DNA of 43,674 nt from an uncultured Gammaproteobacteria bacterium (lineage in GTDB: Bacteria; Pseudomonadota; Gammaproteobacteria; Coxiellales; Coxiellaceae). Each line of letters begins with the position of its first letter. Position 1 is the first letter of the stretch. Below are positions 8,101 through 17,767 of the stretch, in pieces. The translations under genes were made by a program, and so were the position numbers. The notes below the pieces were generated by a model. The model was not told the DNA's origin. It worked only from the letters and a program-made list of their open reading frames with translations, and made no database searches. The stretch covers positions 1-43,674 of the forward strand of contig CACHNP010000012.1 of NCBI GenBank assembly GCA_902581285.1. The letters run 5' to 3'.

Positions 8101-8568
8101 GTGGCAATTTATATCATAAGCACGACCAACGCTGAAAAGCCGTGGGTTGATGAGGTCTGTCAAGATTACGCTCGTCGCTGCCAGTCTCCATGGAATTGCG
8201 AGTACCTAACTGTGAATGCGCAAAAGCGTAAAAAAGGCAGTGGTGTGTCATCACTCATCACGCTGGAGTGTGAGCAAATGGAAAAGCGTTGCCCTAAGGG
8301 TGCTTACCGCGTGGCTTTGGATCGACGTGGAAAGACATTTACCAGTGAAAGGTTCGCGGGCTGGATGGTTGACCGTATGTCACATGGGCAATCCGTGGCT
8401 TTTTTTATCGGTGGTCCGGAAGGTTTGACGGATGAATTCAGGCAGTCATGTGATGCACAAATAAGGTTGTCTGATATGACATTTGCGCACCCACTCGTGC
8501 GAGTTATCTTTGCAGAGCAAATATACCGTGCTTGGAGTATCGTTCATGGACACCCTTATCATCGATAA
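8101..8568 (+). CDS. rlmH: 23S rRNA pseudouridine-1915 N3-methyltransferase RlmH
   Basis: A SPOUT-class methyltransferase that uses S-adenosylmethionine to methylate pseudouridine 1915 in helix 69 of 23S rRNA. About 155 aa, the usual length. Diagnostic segments are VALDRRGKTFTSERFA, the knot loop FFIGGPEGLTDEF, and the C-terminal LVRVIFAEQIYRAWSI with the closing GHPYHR. Two GTG codons lie in tandem at 8098 and 8101. AGGGGG at 8091-8095 spaces better to 8101, giving MAIYII. In many relatives the gene follows rsfS; here it follows a ycgN-like gene instead and is the last + strand gene before a long - strand block. Confidence 0.95.
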   Translation: MAIYIISTTNAEKPWVDEVCQDYARRCQSPWNCEYLTVNAQKRKKGSGVSSLITLECEQMEKRCPKGAYRVALDRRGKTFTSERFAGWMVDRMSHGQSVAFFIGGPEGLTDEFRQSCDAQIRLSDMTFAHPLVRVIFAEQIYRAWSIVHGHPYHR

Positions 8569-8611
8569 TGTCTTTTAGCATAAATACAGAATGATTGGTG
8601 TTATGGGCGCA

Positions 8612-10213
8612 TCAGTTAATCAGTTTAAGCTCTATACCTTGTGTGGCTGTGAGTAATGAATCGTTTGATAATGCGTCATTATGTTGGCTCAGTTTCATTT
8701 CAAGTGCCTCGATACGGTTTTCACACTCGGCTTTGAGTTGTCTCCAGGTGTGATATGAAGAGGGGATCATTCCAATGATCCTGTTGAGCTTCTCAATTGT
8801 TCTTTGTAACGCGCTTGGTGTACTGGGTGATTCGAATAAGTGAAACTCAATATCCAGTCTTAACGATAAGAACTTGTTTATAAGTGAACACATTTGAGCG
8901 TTCCAGGCGTGGTATTGTGATTCGTTATAACGTTCTTCCCATTCCAGAATCAGGGCATCCATAGAAGACGTGCCAATCAGAGTAATTAGTGGATTTTTTA
9001 ATTGTTTTTCTATTAAACGTTGAAATGCTGACACGCCATTTCGATCGTATGAGTGTATGATATAGGGAGCATAAATCGTACCGTATGAGACTTTAAATTG
9101 GCTTTTTAATAGGTAGTCTATGATGCCATGCTTTTTACTTCTTTCCTGAATGACGCGTAATGCATGCTGCAGGATAGGGTATGGCTTGTCTCCGCAATAG
9201 AATAATTTATTCGGTGGACCCTGATAGTGTGAGATGATAAGTTTTAGACACGCTAAGTTATTGACTTCAACGGCATAAAATAGTGCGTTACGCCCCGCTT
9301 TGTCCACTTGCATGAGATTAAGTTCCTGGTGTTTTAAGAGCTTTTTGACGACGGTTATTTGCTGGTAATACACAGCATGATGCAGTGGGGTTTGTTGATT
9401 GTGTTCGATTTGATTGATGTTTGCCCCCATGGCTAGCATGGCGTTAATTTCCTGGTCTAATCCGTGGCGAGCTGCAAAGCATAGAAGGCTGAATTTTTGA
9501 ATGATGGCTTGGCGTTTCTCTTGCGGTGTCGATACTAATCTGCCTATTTTTACGCCTTTTTTTGCAATAGCATCAGGGTGAAGTGTTTTTGCTTTTTTTA
9601 GAAAAATCCGAGTTCCATAGGTTATTGGTCTAGGGTTATTGGTGGGTATTAATTTGCAGCATGCTTCTATTTTTTCTAGTAACGGGATTGGGTTATACCT
9701 CTCTAGTATTTTATCTTTCGTGGGTATATTAAACGATGCCAGTAGCTCTTCATTGGCGCAGCTTAATATGTTGCCCAATTTACCATGTGGAAACATCCAT
9801 TTTCTGAGGTTGAAACCAATTGGCTGTTGTTTACAAAGATCATGATTTTTTTTTATTTCACGCTCAATAATTAGTGAGATCGATAAGCTGACACGTTGAA
9901 ATACCCAGGGGGACTTAGCGTACTTATTTTTAAAACTGGTGAGTGAGAGCAGTTGCTTATAAAGGTTAAATTGATACAATAGGTTGGTTGCTATGTTTTT
10001 TTTTATTACATTGATAGGGTTACGTGCATACCCAGAGATTTCTCTGTTATCATTAGTGTATGTTGTTATTATTCCATTATCCTTTAGGTCCTTCTCCAAG
10101 TACACCCAGTTAAGCTGGGTGGTGTGCTTGATGTAAAGTTTGCCTTTTTCTTTCACGTAGTCTTTCAATAAGCGATGTTTTTCATTAAGAAAAATAATTA
10201 AAGGTTCGTACAT
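8612..10213 (-). CDS. Ankyrin-repeat protein, candidate host-interaction factor
   Basis: A 533 aa protein with about three ankyrin repeats at residues 241-335: LLCFAARHGLDQEINAML, QTPLHHAVYYQQITVVKKLL and NALFYAVEVNNLACLKLI. The 240 residues before and 200 after match nothing I recognise. There is no signal peptide or transmembrane helix. The C-terminal part is helical, with an EALEMKLSQHN-type coil. Ankyrin proteins of this form are common among type IV-secreted effectors of intracellular gammaproteobacteria, but no secretion signal is provable here and no secretion genes lie in the window. The ATG has no clear ribosome site; an extended -10 element lies about 24 bp upstream. The function is unknown beyond protein-protein binding. 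Confidence 0.75.
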   Translation of the reverse strand: MYEPLIIFLNEKHRLLKDYVKEKGKLYIKHTTQLNWVYLEKDLKDNGIITTYTNDNREISGYARNPINVIKKNIATNLLYQFNLYKQLLSLTSFKNKYAKSPWVFQRVSLSISLIIEREIKKNHDLCKQQPIGFNLRKWMFPHGKLGNILSCANEELLASFNIPTKDKILERYNPIPLLEKIEACCKLIPTNNPRPITYGTRIFLKKAKTLHPDAIAKKGVKIGRLVSTPQEKRQAIIQKFSLLCFAARHGLDQEINAMLAMGANINQIEHNQQTPLHHAVYYQQITVVKKLLKHQELNLMQVDKAGRNALFYAVEVNNLACLKLIISHYQGPPNKLFYCGDKPYPILQHALRVIQERSKKHGIIDYLLKSQFKVSYGTIYAPYIIHSYDRNGVSAFQRLIEKQLKNPLITLIGTSSMDALILEWEERYNESQYHAWNAQMCSLINKFLSLRLDIEFHLFESPSTPSALQRTIEKLNRIIGMIPSSYHTWRQLKAECENRIEALEMKLSQHNDALSNDSLLTATQGIELKLIN

Positions 10214-10236
10214 TATGTTTTTGTTCTAGTTAATGG

Positions 10237-10245
10237 ATAATATCA
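10237..10245 (-). promoter_or_regulatory. Candidate extended -10 promoter of the ankyrin gene
   Basis: On the - strand the site reads TGATATTAT, a TG-n-TATTAT extended -10 element, with no strong -35. It would give a leader of about 20 bases. Confidence 0.35.
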
Positions 10246-10290
10246 AAACAATACTATCATGATTACTCATCGTTTTCTAATACTTCTGGC

Positions 10291-12234
10291 TCATATGTCC
10301 AGTTGTAATGGCACGATCATCATTTTGGTTCCGATATTTTGCAGTTGGCGTTGCACCATCAGTGAAAATTCACTGTGCAAGAATCGCGATATCGACAGAT
10401 CCTCACGGTAAACATAGCGAGACGCAAAGAATACCGCGTTATTGTATTTTTGATTCACTTCCTCTGATGCTGCTGTGACATCATCAACCAGATTAGTACC
10501 AAATCGTAGAATGGATTCTGTTGCCACCCCGTTTTTTTGGGAAAATTTCTCGAGATAGGTCACCACGCGCTCCGTGTCTTTTTGCAAGCGAAATAATGTG
10601 TCATCACTGCCAAGGCTGCCCGTGTCCACCCAGCCATAGCTGATAAATACGTAGTTTTTAAAATGCTTGGGAAACATTTTTTCCACCCAAAGAATGGTGT
10701 GCAACGCGGCTCCCAAACCACTGACTAAAAATACCGCTGTTGGTGCATCTTGTTGAATAGGGTGATTGGTTATTTTGTCTGTGCCAATTGACACTTCCAG
10801 TGTTTTATCCAGTTTCTTTTTGAGCTTTTCGTATTTGTTATAGTAGCGTTTGAGTAAAACGCAGAGTGTGACCATAACCACGGTGGTCAGTAATGCTTCC
10901 CAGCCGCCGCTATCAAATTGTTTGCTGATAACATCCGCTAAAATGACTGCACACACCACCGTGGCGAGTAATGAAAGTAGCATCCGTTGCAGCCACTTTT
11001 CTTTATTGCGGTGGGTGCACCAATATACCACCAAGCCAAGCAATGACAGCGTGAAGGTGATGAACACATTGATGGAATAGAACACCACAAGAAATTTAAC
11101 ATTACCTTGTGTTAAGACAATAATTGCGATAGCGAAAAGACCAAAAAAAATCACACCATTTTGTTTGACCAGGCGTGATGATAAGTTTGTGAAACGGCGC
11201 GGTACCCAGTCGTCTTGACCCATGTTGGAAAGCACTGATGGACCTCCTAAAAACCCGGTGTTTGCCCCTACAAACAGCAAGCCAGCTTCAAACGCTAGCA
11301 GGATGATCAAGCAGGTGTGCCCGAAGCTACCAGTACCCAGTATCTGTTGAAACACGCTCGCATTGAGGGTCATGTGCGCATTGGGTTGCGCGTGCCAAAG
11401 CAGAAACAATATGATGATGCCACCCGCTATCACACTGAGCGATATCGCCATGTACATCATGGTGAGTCGACCTGTCTTAACTCGAGGTTCCATCAGCATG
11501 TTAACATTATTGGAAACCGCTTCTAAGCCTGTGTAGGTACCTGAGCCGAGTGAATAGGCGCCAAGTAGTAATGCAAGTAGGTAGAATAGACCGCTGTTGT
11601 CAACCGCTTTATGTGTTTCTTGTATCGTTGTGCTGAGCATGTGTGGTAATTCGTACCCGTGCGCTGCGATGCCATAGATAATGATAAGCAGGTGGGTGAT
11701 GACAAAGCCCAGGAAAATAGGAAGCAGGACCTTGATTGATTCTTTCATGCCGCGCAAATTAATTGCCATGAGAAAAATAATCACACCTATCATGCTAATG
11801 AGACTGGTGTTACTTGAGCTTGGAAAGAGGCTTTCAACGGCTTTCACACCCGCGACCACGGAGATTGCGATGGTAAGAGCATAATCAATTAAAAGTGCTG
11901 AACCAGAAACCACACCTGCGAACGGGCCCAGTAGTTCGTTGGCGACTTTGTATCCGCCGCCTCCATTAGGAAAGAGTTCGATAACTTGGTTATAGCTCAG
12001 TGCAATAATAAAGATGGTTAAGCAGGTTAAAATTGCTAGATAAAGTGCTAAGTGGTGTTGTCCTACCTGTAAAGCGGAATAACCCAGAGCGGGGCCGTAG
12101 CAAGATGAGGACAAGCCATCGGCTCCGAGGCCAATCCAAGCTAGAAAGGCGACCAGTGCAATATTGTGTCTATTTTCAGGTAAGAAAGGGTCTTGAGCTT
12201 TGCCAAAGATAAAGGCTTTTATTTTGTTCAACAT
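10291..12234 (-). CDS. APC-superfamily permease, KimA-like (probable K+ or amino-acid importer)
   Basis: An inner-membrane transporter of about 647 aa with roughly 12 transmembrane helices and a C-terminal cytoplasmic region of about 170 aa. The first helices contain IGLGADGLSSSCYGPALGY and the later ELFPNGGGGYKVANELLG. Both match the SSDALSSVAYG and YPQGGGAY positions of the potassium importer KimA and related APC permeases. The long soluble tail is also typical of that group. The substrate is not certain. I start at the ATG at 12234 (MLNKIKAFIFGKAQDP), since relatives begin close to this sequence; an in-frame GTG at 12282 would add 16 residues, and neither start has a good ribosome site. 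It lies downstream of the unknown 835 aa gene on the same strand, 125 bp away. Confidence 0.82.
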   Translation of the reverse strand: MLNKIKAFIFGKAQDPFLPENRHNIALVAFLAWIGLGADGLSSSCYGPALGYSALQVGQHHLALYLAILTCLTIFIIALSYNQVIELFPNGGGGYKVANELLGPFAGVVSGSALLIDYALTIAISVVAGVKAVESLFPSSSNTSLISMIGVIIFLMAINLRGMKESIKVLLPIFLGFVITHLLIIIYGIAAHGYELPHMLSTTIQETHKAVDNSGLFYLLALLLGAYSLGSGTYTGLEAVSNNVNMLMEPRVKTGRLTMMYMAISLSVIAGGIIILFLLWHAQPNAHMTLNASVFQQILGTGSFGHTCLIILLAFEAGLLFVGANTGFLGGPSVLSNMGQDDWVPRRFTNLSSRLVKQNGVIFFGLFAIAIIVLTQGNVKFLVVFYSINVFITFTLSLLGLVVYWCTHRNKEKWLQRMLLSLLATVVCAVILADVISKQFDSGGWEALLTTVVMVTLCVLLKRYYNKYEKLKKKLDKTLEVSIGTDKITNHPIQQDAPTAVFLVSGLGAALHTILWVEKMFPKHFKNYVFISYGWVDTGSLGSDDTLFRLQKDTERVVTYLEKFSQKNGVATESILRFGTNLVDDVTAASEEVNQKYNNAVFFASRYVYREDLSISRFLHSEFSLMVQRQLQNIGTKMMIVPLQLDI

Positions 12235-12359
12235 AAAGTCAATCGATATATAGATAAATGCCAATTTTACTGCTTTAAACACAATCGGTCAAATAAGGCC
12301 CGCGTGTATTTGAAGTGGCAGCATTGTTTTCGCTCGACATAAATACTGATTTAATTTTA

Positions 12360-14867
12360 CTAGCTTGCCATCATTGAGCGTGACTTGATTGATTTACTGT
12401 CTTTTACAGTGCTATTGATAGAGGAATTAATCTTTTCAAATCGTTTGAGAAATTGTGCAGATTTATCATTGCTAATGACACGGTCTAAAGTGAATACTTT
12501 GTTGAGAATGCCATCTGAAATTCTTTGCAGATCATCAAGTGATCGTGGCCTCACTTCAGTGAATAGCGAACCGGTATTTTGACGACTACGACGGTTACTG
12601 GGCTGTTGTTGAGAGGTGATGGCTGGCAGGTGAAGTTTGATTTCTTTATTCAAGAACCAGTTTATATCAATCTTTTTTTTGAGCTCAGGTACACGATTGT
12701 TATGGTCTGATTGATGGTGTGCCCAAACTGAGTAATCTCGGCAGAAAGTTTGAATAGTAGAATAAGTCTTATCTATTGTTTTTTCTAGAATAGCAGAGGC
12801 ACGTTTCTTTTCAGTCTGCTTTCTTTTTTGTTCGTCCATTTGGTGCTTTAGGAAGGCCTGCTGCTCGGCTTCTCTTTTTTGAGCTTGTTTGTATAATTTA
12901 GAAAAATCTTTGAGCCACACGAGCCTCTTCGAAGTGACTTTCTGTTGGATGGCGTTTGACATCTTATGCCATTTAGACAGTGTTTCTTGGTCTATCGCTT
13001 TTACTTCTGGCACCGCTTCACAGTATGTAATAGATATATTTAAAGTCCGACCTATGTTATACAGCAAGAGGCTGTACCAAAACAGTTTGTTAATTATTAG
13101 CGCACTTTTAATCCAAAAAACAGTACGCATAACTAGATATGGTTCATTGTGATGACTTAGTATATTCAAGAAGTGCTTAGTTTGGTGTAATAAGTTGTCA
13201 TGCTTAAGCATTATTTTTGATAAATGTTGGTGCCAGTTTTGTCCATTTGGGTCAGGTTGATGAGTAAACTTGTTATCAAAAGCAGCGCCAGACGGTAGCT
13301 TAACTCTCGAGTTGACGATTTGTTTTAGTTTGTCGTGTTTTGATGTTGGGAGGTGTAATCCAAAGATGAGATAGTAGTCGCTCCATACGGTATCAGTTGG
13401 TCTAGACAAGCCAGCTGGTAACTCACTGAATATTTTCTCTAGTGAATACACATTATAGTCACTGGTATCTGATGATTGAGTCAGCGTGTTCTCAGCGCTC
13501 TGCTGTTCGTTGTTGGCTACAGCAAATTCTGGGTGTTGAATGAGTAAGTAAGCTAGCCGCAAGCTATCATCATCCGTATAGAATTCAGTGTGATCAGTTC
13601 GTATCATGGCGCCTAGAGTCTTGATTTGTTGAATGAGAGAATCTACTGTTTTTTCCAGTTTAATCTGATTCGCACTAGACACATATTGAGATTTTTTGCA
13701 GACATGCTTAATTTGATGCTTGATTGCTAATAGCATCTCTAGGGCGACTACAGGCTCCTTAGAGATGTTATAAATAAAATCCTTAATCAGACTAATGAAT
13801 TGAACCTTGAATTTTACGTGTGCGATTTGAGTGATTGGATACATTTTGGAAATGAAATTCAAAACGGGGTGATTTAATATGTCGGTGAGTTTTTTTTCAT
13901 TATGTGGCGATAAAACCCCGTCCATAGCATGCTGGAAGGATTGTGGTGTTAGTAACGCCTGCCCGCTTGCCAAGCTTGCTATGTAATGTAAATCAGCTTT
14001 TTCGTGAGAAGATGTATTATAAATGTGGGGCCAAAAATAATTATTCATTGTTATATTCTTTCGATACGGGCCTAAGAGGTGTCTAAGAAGCTCTACAGTT
14101 TTGGCGTACCAATGAATCATCATTTGCGATGACTTTATTTCGGTGGAATAACTTTGTGAATGTGTGAGCATGTTTTTTTGCAACTGAGTTAGTGCATATG
14201 GTGCTGCTGCTTGATCGAGTAAAGCCCGTGTGTTACGTTCTCGATCAAAGACGATTTTTTTTAGACGAAGCGTGTCTGGGTATGCCATAGAATCAATGAC
14301 GTGCTTCTGTGTTACTTCTTTTCTTAATCTGGTTAAGGAGTTACAAATAGATAACACGATTGAGTTTTTATTGTACCAAGCGAATTTTGTTTCATCTGAC
14401 ATCGTCTCATCTTTGGTGTCGAAGCCAGGTTTAACTATCTTCATTACTGTCAGCTGTTGATCTTTTGAAAATGTAAAACTGATTTCACCAGTCAGATTGT
14501 CTTCGATGGTGCATTGATCAAATTGTTTCGAGGTTTTGAGTATCTCTAGTGTTATTGTCTGGTGATAAGTTGGGTGTTGATACTCGTTAGGGAAAATTTT
14601 GTTGTAAATATTGGCTGCGGCGATATAGATGGCGAAGTGGGTTAGGTTAACATTATTATTTGGTAATGTTATTTCTGACAATGGCGTGGAGCTGTTGTTG
14701 GTATGCGAATGGGGTGTGGTTAGTATTGAATTAAGATAATTAATCAAGTGGTCATCTTGTTGATTATCGCTCTGCGAAAGTGATAAATGACTTCGCGACA
14801 GTAGTGCCAATCCAATTAGATATAAAGTAACAAAAAGCTGTGATGGTGATTTCATCTTATTTCTCAT
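12360..14867 (-). CDS. Unrecognised large secreted/membrane protein, paralogue A of a three-gene family
   Basis: 835 aa, no known family recognised. Residues 1-30 form a signal peptide or N-terminal anchor (FVTLYLIGLALLSRS). Landmarks shared with the two genes upstream are: an N-terminal strand-rich segment with GEISFTF; FDRERNTRALLD (about 207-218); WYAKTVELLRHLLGPY (253-268) followed by YFW; KLEKTVDSLIQQIKTLG (403-419); FYTDDDSLRLAYLL (429-442); LPAGLSRPTD (483-492); LPSGAAF (524-530); a transmembrane helix at about 583-605; a Lys/Glu/Gln-rich coiled coil at about 650-705; and TFCRDYSVW followed by NWFLNKEI near 736. It is followed by the APC permease. An extended -10 (TG-n-TATAAT) lies just upstream, so it probably has its own promoter. 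An envelope or secreted role is inferred from the hydrophobic segments only. Confidence 0.78.
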   Translation of the reverse strand: MRNKMKSPSQLFVTLYLIGLALLSRSHLSLSQSDNQQDDHLINYLNSILTTPHSHTNNSSTPLSEITLPNNNVNLTHFAIYIAAANIYNKIFPNEYQHPTYHQTITLEILKTSKQFDQCTIEDNLTGEISFTFSKDQQLTVMKIVKPGFDTKDETMSDETKFAWYNKNSIVLSICNSLTRLRKEVTQKHVIDSMAYPDTLRLKKIVFDRERNTRALLDQAAAPYALTQLQKNMLTHSQSYSTEIKSSQMMIHWYAKTVELLRHLLGPYRKNITMNNYFWPHIYNTSSHEKADLHYIASLASGQALLTPQSFQHAMDGVLSPHNEKKLTDILNHPVLNFISKMYPITQIAHVKFKVQFISLIKDFIYNISKEPVVALEMLLAIKHQIKHVCKKSQYVSSANQIKLEKTVDSLIQQIKTLGAMIRTDHTEFYTDDDSLRLAYLLIQHPEFAVANNEQQSAENTLTQSSDTSDYNVYSLEKIFSELPAGLSRPTDTVWSDYYLIFGLHLPTSKHDKLKQIVNSRVKLPSGAAFDNKFTHQPDPNGQNWHQHLSKIMLKHDNLLHQTKHFLNILSHHNEPYLVMRTVFWIKSALIINKLFWYSLLLYNIGRTLNISITYCEAVPEVKAIDQETLSKWHKMSNAIQQKVTSKRLVWLKDFSKLYKQAQKREAEQQAFLKHQMDEQKRKQTEKKRASAILEKTIDKTYSTIQTFCRDYSVWAHHQSDHNNRVPELKKKIDINWFLNKEIKLHLPAITSQQQPSNRRSRQNTGSLFTEVRPRSLDDLQRISDGILNKVFTLDRVISNDKSAQFLKRFEKINSSINSTVKDSKSIKSRSMMAS

Positions 14868-15216
14868 GATAAATTTAGGTATTTTTTACGGATAATTATA
14901 GCATCGAAGAGTTGCCGGTTCCATTAACAGTGGATTAATTGATAAATTGAATAAAAACGATGCGTGAGTAGAGGAATACCATTTTAACAATATAAGATTA
15001 GCTCGTACGGAGTACTTCAAGTGATTATAATAAGTGTCGCATGAAACGCGATGAGTTTGGGGTTACATGGTGAAGCGAACTTGGGTAATTTACCAAGCGC
15101 GGGAAAATCCTCATCAAATTGTGCTTGCCCTGATGCGTGAAAAGACTACCGTTTTTTTTTTGATACTAATTTTGAAATATTCCACACTTGGTGAAGTGTT
15201 AGATCATAAATTTATT
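14868..15216. other. Intergenic region between paralogues B and A
   Basis: 349 bp without a gene. It contains the candidate promoter of paralogue A near 14895 and a small perfect hairpin at 15184-15199 (ACACTT, loop GGTG, AAGTGT) without a T-tract. That hairpin sits just past the stop of paralogue B. Confidence 0.4.
14895..14903 (-). promoter_or_regulatory. Candidate extended -10 promoter of paralogue A
   Basis: The - strand reads TGCTATAAT, a perfect TATAAT with the TG extension. The -35 region is weak. The predicted leader is about 20-30 bases. Confidence 0.45.
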
Positions 15217-17712
15217 TTATTTACACAGCGATGATGGCACGCGGCTCGATGTTCTTATCCTCTTAATGATAGTGTTTCTGAGAGTCTCAAACTGAGTGAA
15301 ATATTCCCTTGAATCGCGGTTGTCTATTTTAACATTCAAAGTGTGTATTTTAGTACCTATGGTGGTCAACATACTTTTTAGATCGTCTTTTGTTCGAGGT
15401 TTGGCGTCATTAAATAATGCGTGTTGGTTTCGTCGGAAGGGCTTAAGATTCTTTTTCGATTTCTTTGTGGTTTTGCTAAAGTATGATTGAATTTCTTTAT
15501 TTTTGAGCCAATTGGTATCGATCAGTTTTTTGTATTTAGATTCCTGATGGTTTGAGTATGATTGCGATTGTAACCAAATTGAGTATCGTTGGCAGAATTG
15601 TTGTACATTTTGATAGCCTTGGTCGATTTGCTCTGCGATATTTTTGGCTGATTGTTCTTTCTCGGCGGCTTTTCTTTTTTGCTCTTCTTCATGGCGTTGT
15701 TGGAATGCAGCTTTAGCAAGTTTTCGAACATGATTGTCACCCAACTGCTTTGCTATTGATGGTAAGCATGCATTTGTTTTCACAATATGGCGGTGTTCAA
15801 GTTTTGTTGCAATCCTTAACCAGTTGTCATGAGCTTCTTCGGTTTTTTTCTTCAATTCTTCCCGATATATCCGAGAGATGCAGTCGATCATGATAGAAAT
15901 GCCAGTAGCAAATAAAGTAAACTGTATTGATTTAAAGGCGACATTGAAATAAAAAGCGGCTTTGACGTGAGAATGAGTCAGGGCGTGCATTTCTAGGATG
16001 TTCTTGATGCTATTTGCTTGACGTTCATGATTGTTGTCGGTGATTGCGTCATAAAAAGAAACGTTATGGACGTTCTCACCATCATGAGCCAGTTTGAAAG
16101 TATGGGAGTATTTTATCCAGGTGTTATCTGTTGGCGAACTTAATCCCGCTGGCATAGTATCGTATATTTTTTTAAATGCAGTTATCTGTTGTGTTGTGTG
16201 TAGCGGTAAGAGCGATTTAGTAGAGGGTTCTTGGGCTTTCGGAGATGAATTAAATTGATCTTGGTAGCATGTCAATAAGTACGCTAGTCTCATAAAGGCA
16301 TTGTTTGTGTAAAAATCATTCTTATCAGTTCGTATTTCATGACCCAGTGTGTGAATTTGTTGCACCAATGAGTTGATGGTTTTTTCGAGTTTAATCTGGG
16401 TTTGATGTGGAAATATACCCAGTTTTTTACTCGTTTCGTGTATCTCATAATTAATCGCAAGTAGCATTTGTAATCCAATTCGCTGATCACCTTGGATGTT
16501 AGAAACGAAGTCCTGAATCATGGCAATGAGTCGAATTTTAAAACGAGGGTGTGTTATTTTATTTTGTGAAAATTGCGCGGAGCTAATCGGTCCTAGATTA
16601 AAATCAAGCATGTCAAGTACCATCGTCTCAACGTGAGGTGGTAATGTTTCATTTATCATGGTTTTAAATGATTCTGATGTGAGTAATAGTTTTTTTTGAT
16701 CGATACTGCTTAAGAGGATTGACTCTGCTTTGCTGCGGGACGGTGGGTTATATAGGTGTAGCCAAAAATAACTGCTTAGCTTCATCTTATCTTTTTCGTA
16801 CGGGCCGAGAATGTGCCGCAACAACACAACGGCTTTGGTATACCATTGAAGCATGAGGTCTTTTGGTTTGTGCTCATACTCTTCGTTGTAAGCTGCGAAA
16901 AAGATTCTTCGTTGTGTGGGTGTCAGTTGAGTCCGCTTGGTTGCGTTGTCAAATAATGCCAGTGTGTTTTGTTCTCGGTCGAATCCAATTTCTTTGATCT
17001 GGATTAGTTCTTTGTTGGTCAGTGATGCAAACACTGGCTCGAGATACTTACTGAGCATCCCCATCTTTATGGTATCTCTTATGGAACTGACTACCCCTTC
17101 TTCGTCATGCCAGGAATACACTTGGCTACTTGCGAATGGGCGACCTGTTTCATGTGATTTGCCTGAGATGCGACTAATCCTGGTATGCTGACGTTTTTTT
17201 TCATGAAAGGTGAATTTGACTTCTCCGCGGCTTTCTCGAGATTTTCTTTCTCGTTTGTCACTTTGTTTCATTGCATGAATTACAATAGTTTTATAATGGG
17301 TATTTTTCTCAAAGCCATAAGGATAAATGACAGAGAAGAGGTTGTTTGCGATTACTTCAATCTCGGTCTCCTTTAAGCTGGAAGTTGCTGGCAAGTTTCC
17401 TGCCGGGAATTGTTCGATTATAATCGGGTTGGGATACTCACTTTCTTGTAAATGCTTTTGTAGCACGCCATGTGCATTCTCTGGGAGAGCGACAAAACTG
17501 GGATAAGCATCGTGGTATGTTTTTCTTTGCTTTATTGAATCTAGTGATTCTTGAGTTTTTTGTAACGACTCGTGTGGGTTTGATTCGCTCAAAGGTTGGA
17601 GTCCCTTATTTTGCGCTAGCGTCAATCTTATTCGAAGTAGTAACGTGGTTACAAGGAAGTACAGCGTGATAAATAGTTGTAATTTTGAGCTATTTTTTTG
17701 TTGTCGCATCAT
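15217..17712 (-). CDS. Unrecognised large secreted/membrane protein, paralogue B
   Basis: 831 aa, no known family recognised. The N-terminal hydrophobic segment FITLYFLVTTLLLRI is clearly related to that of paralogue A. Shared blocks appear in the same order: IANNLFSVIYPYGF (121-134), GFDREQNTLALFD (243-255), WYTKAVVLLRHILGPY (290-305) and YFW, KLEKTINSLVQQIHTLG (441-457), FYTNNAFMRLAYLL (467-480), MPAGLSSPTD (520-529), a transmembrane segment at about 585-612, a coil at about 660-695, then FCQRYSIW and NWLKNKEI near 734. The LPSG-x-AF segment present in A and C is missing. The start is ATG-ATG at 17712 behind a weak AGAAG. It lies 55 bp after paralogue C and is probably cotranscribed with it. 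Confidence 0.78.
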   Translation of the reverse strand: MMRQQKNSSKLQLFITLYFLVTTLLLRIRLTLAQNKGLQPLSESNPHESLQKTQESLDSIKQRKTYHDAYPSFVALPENAHGVLQKHLQESEYPNPIIIEQFPAGNLPATSSLKETEIEVIANNLFSVIYPYGFEKNTHYKTIVIHAMKQSDKRERKSRESRGEVKFTFHEKKRQHTRISRISGKSHETGRPFASSQVYSWHDEEGVVSSIRDTIKMGMLSKYLEPVFASLTNKELIQIKEIGFDREQNTLALFDNATKRTQLTPTQRRIFFAAYNEEYEHKPKDLMLQWYTKAVVLLRHILGPYEKDKMKLSSYFWLHLYNPPSRSKAESILLSSIDQKKLLLTSESFKTMINETLPPHVETMVLDMLDFNLGPISSAQFSQNKITHPRFKIRLIAMIQDFVSNIQGDQRIGLQMLLAINYEIHETSKKLGIFPHQTQIKLEKTINSLVQQIHTLGHEIRTDKNDFYTNNAFMRLAYLLTCYQDQFNSSPKAQEPSTKSLLPLHTTQQITAFKKIYDTMPAGLSSPTDNTWIKYSHTFKLAHDGENVHNVSFYDAITDNNHERQANSIKNILEMHALTHSHVKAAFYFNVAFKSIQFTLFATGISIMIDCISRIYREELKKKTEEAHDNWLRIATKLEHRHIVKTNACLPSIAKQLGDNHVRKLAKAAFQQRHEEEQKRKAAEKEQSAKNIAEQIDQGYQNVQQFCQRYSIWLQSQSYSNHQESKYKKLIDTNWLKNKEIQSYFSKTTKKSKKNLKPFRRNQHALFNDAKPRTKDDLKSMLTTIGTKIHTLNVKIDNRDSREYFTQFETLRNTIIKRIRTSSRVPSSLCK

Positions 17713-17767
17713 ATTATCTTCTTTTGATTGGTTCTGTATTTTTCAGCAGTGTGTTTTATGCTAGGCG

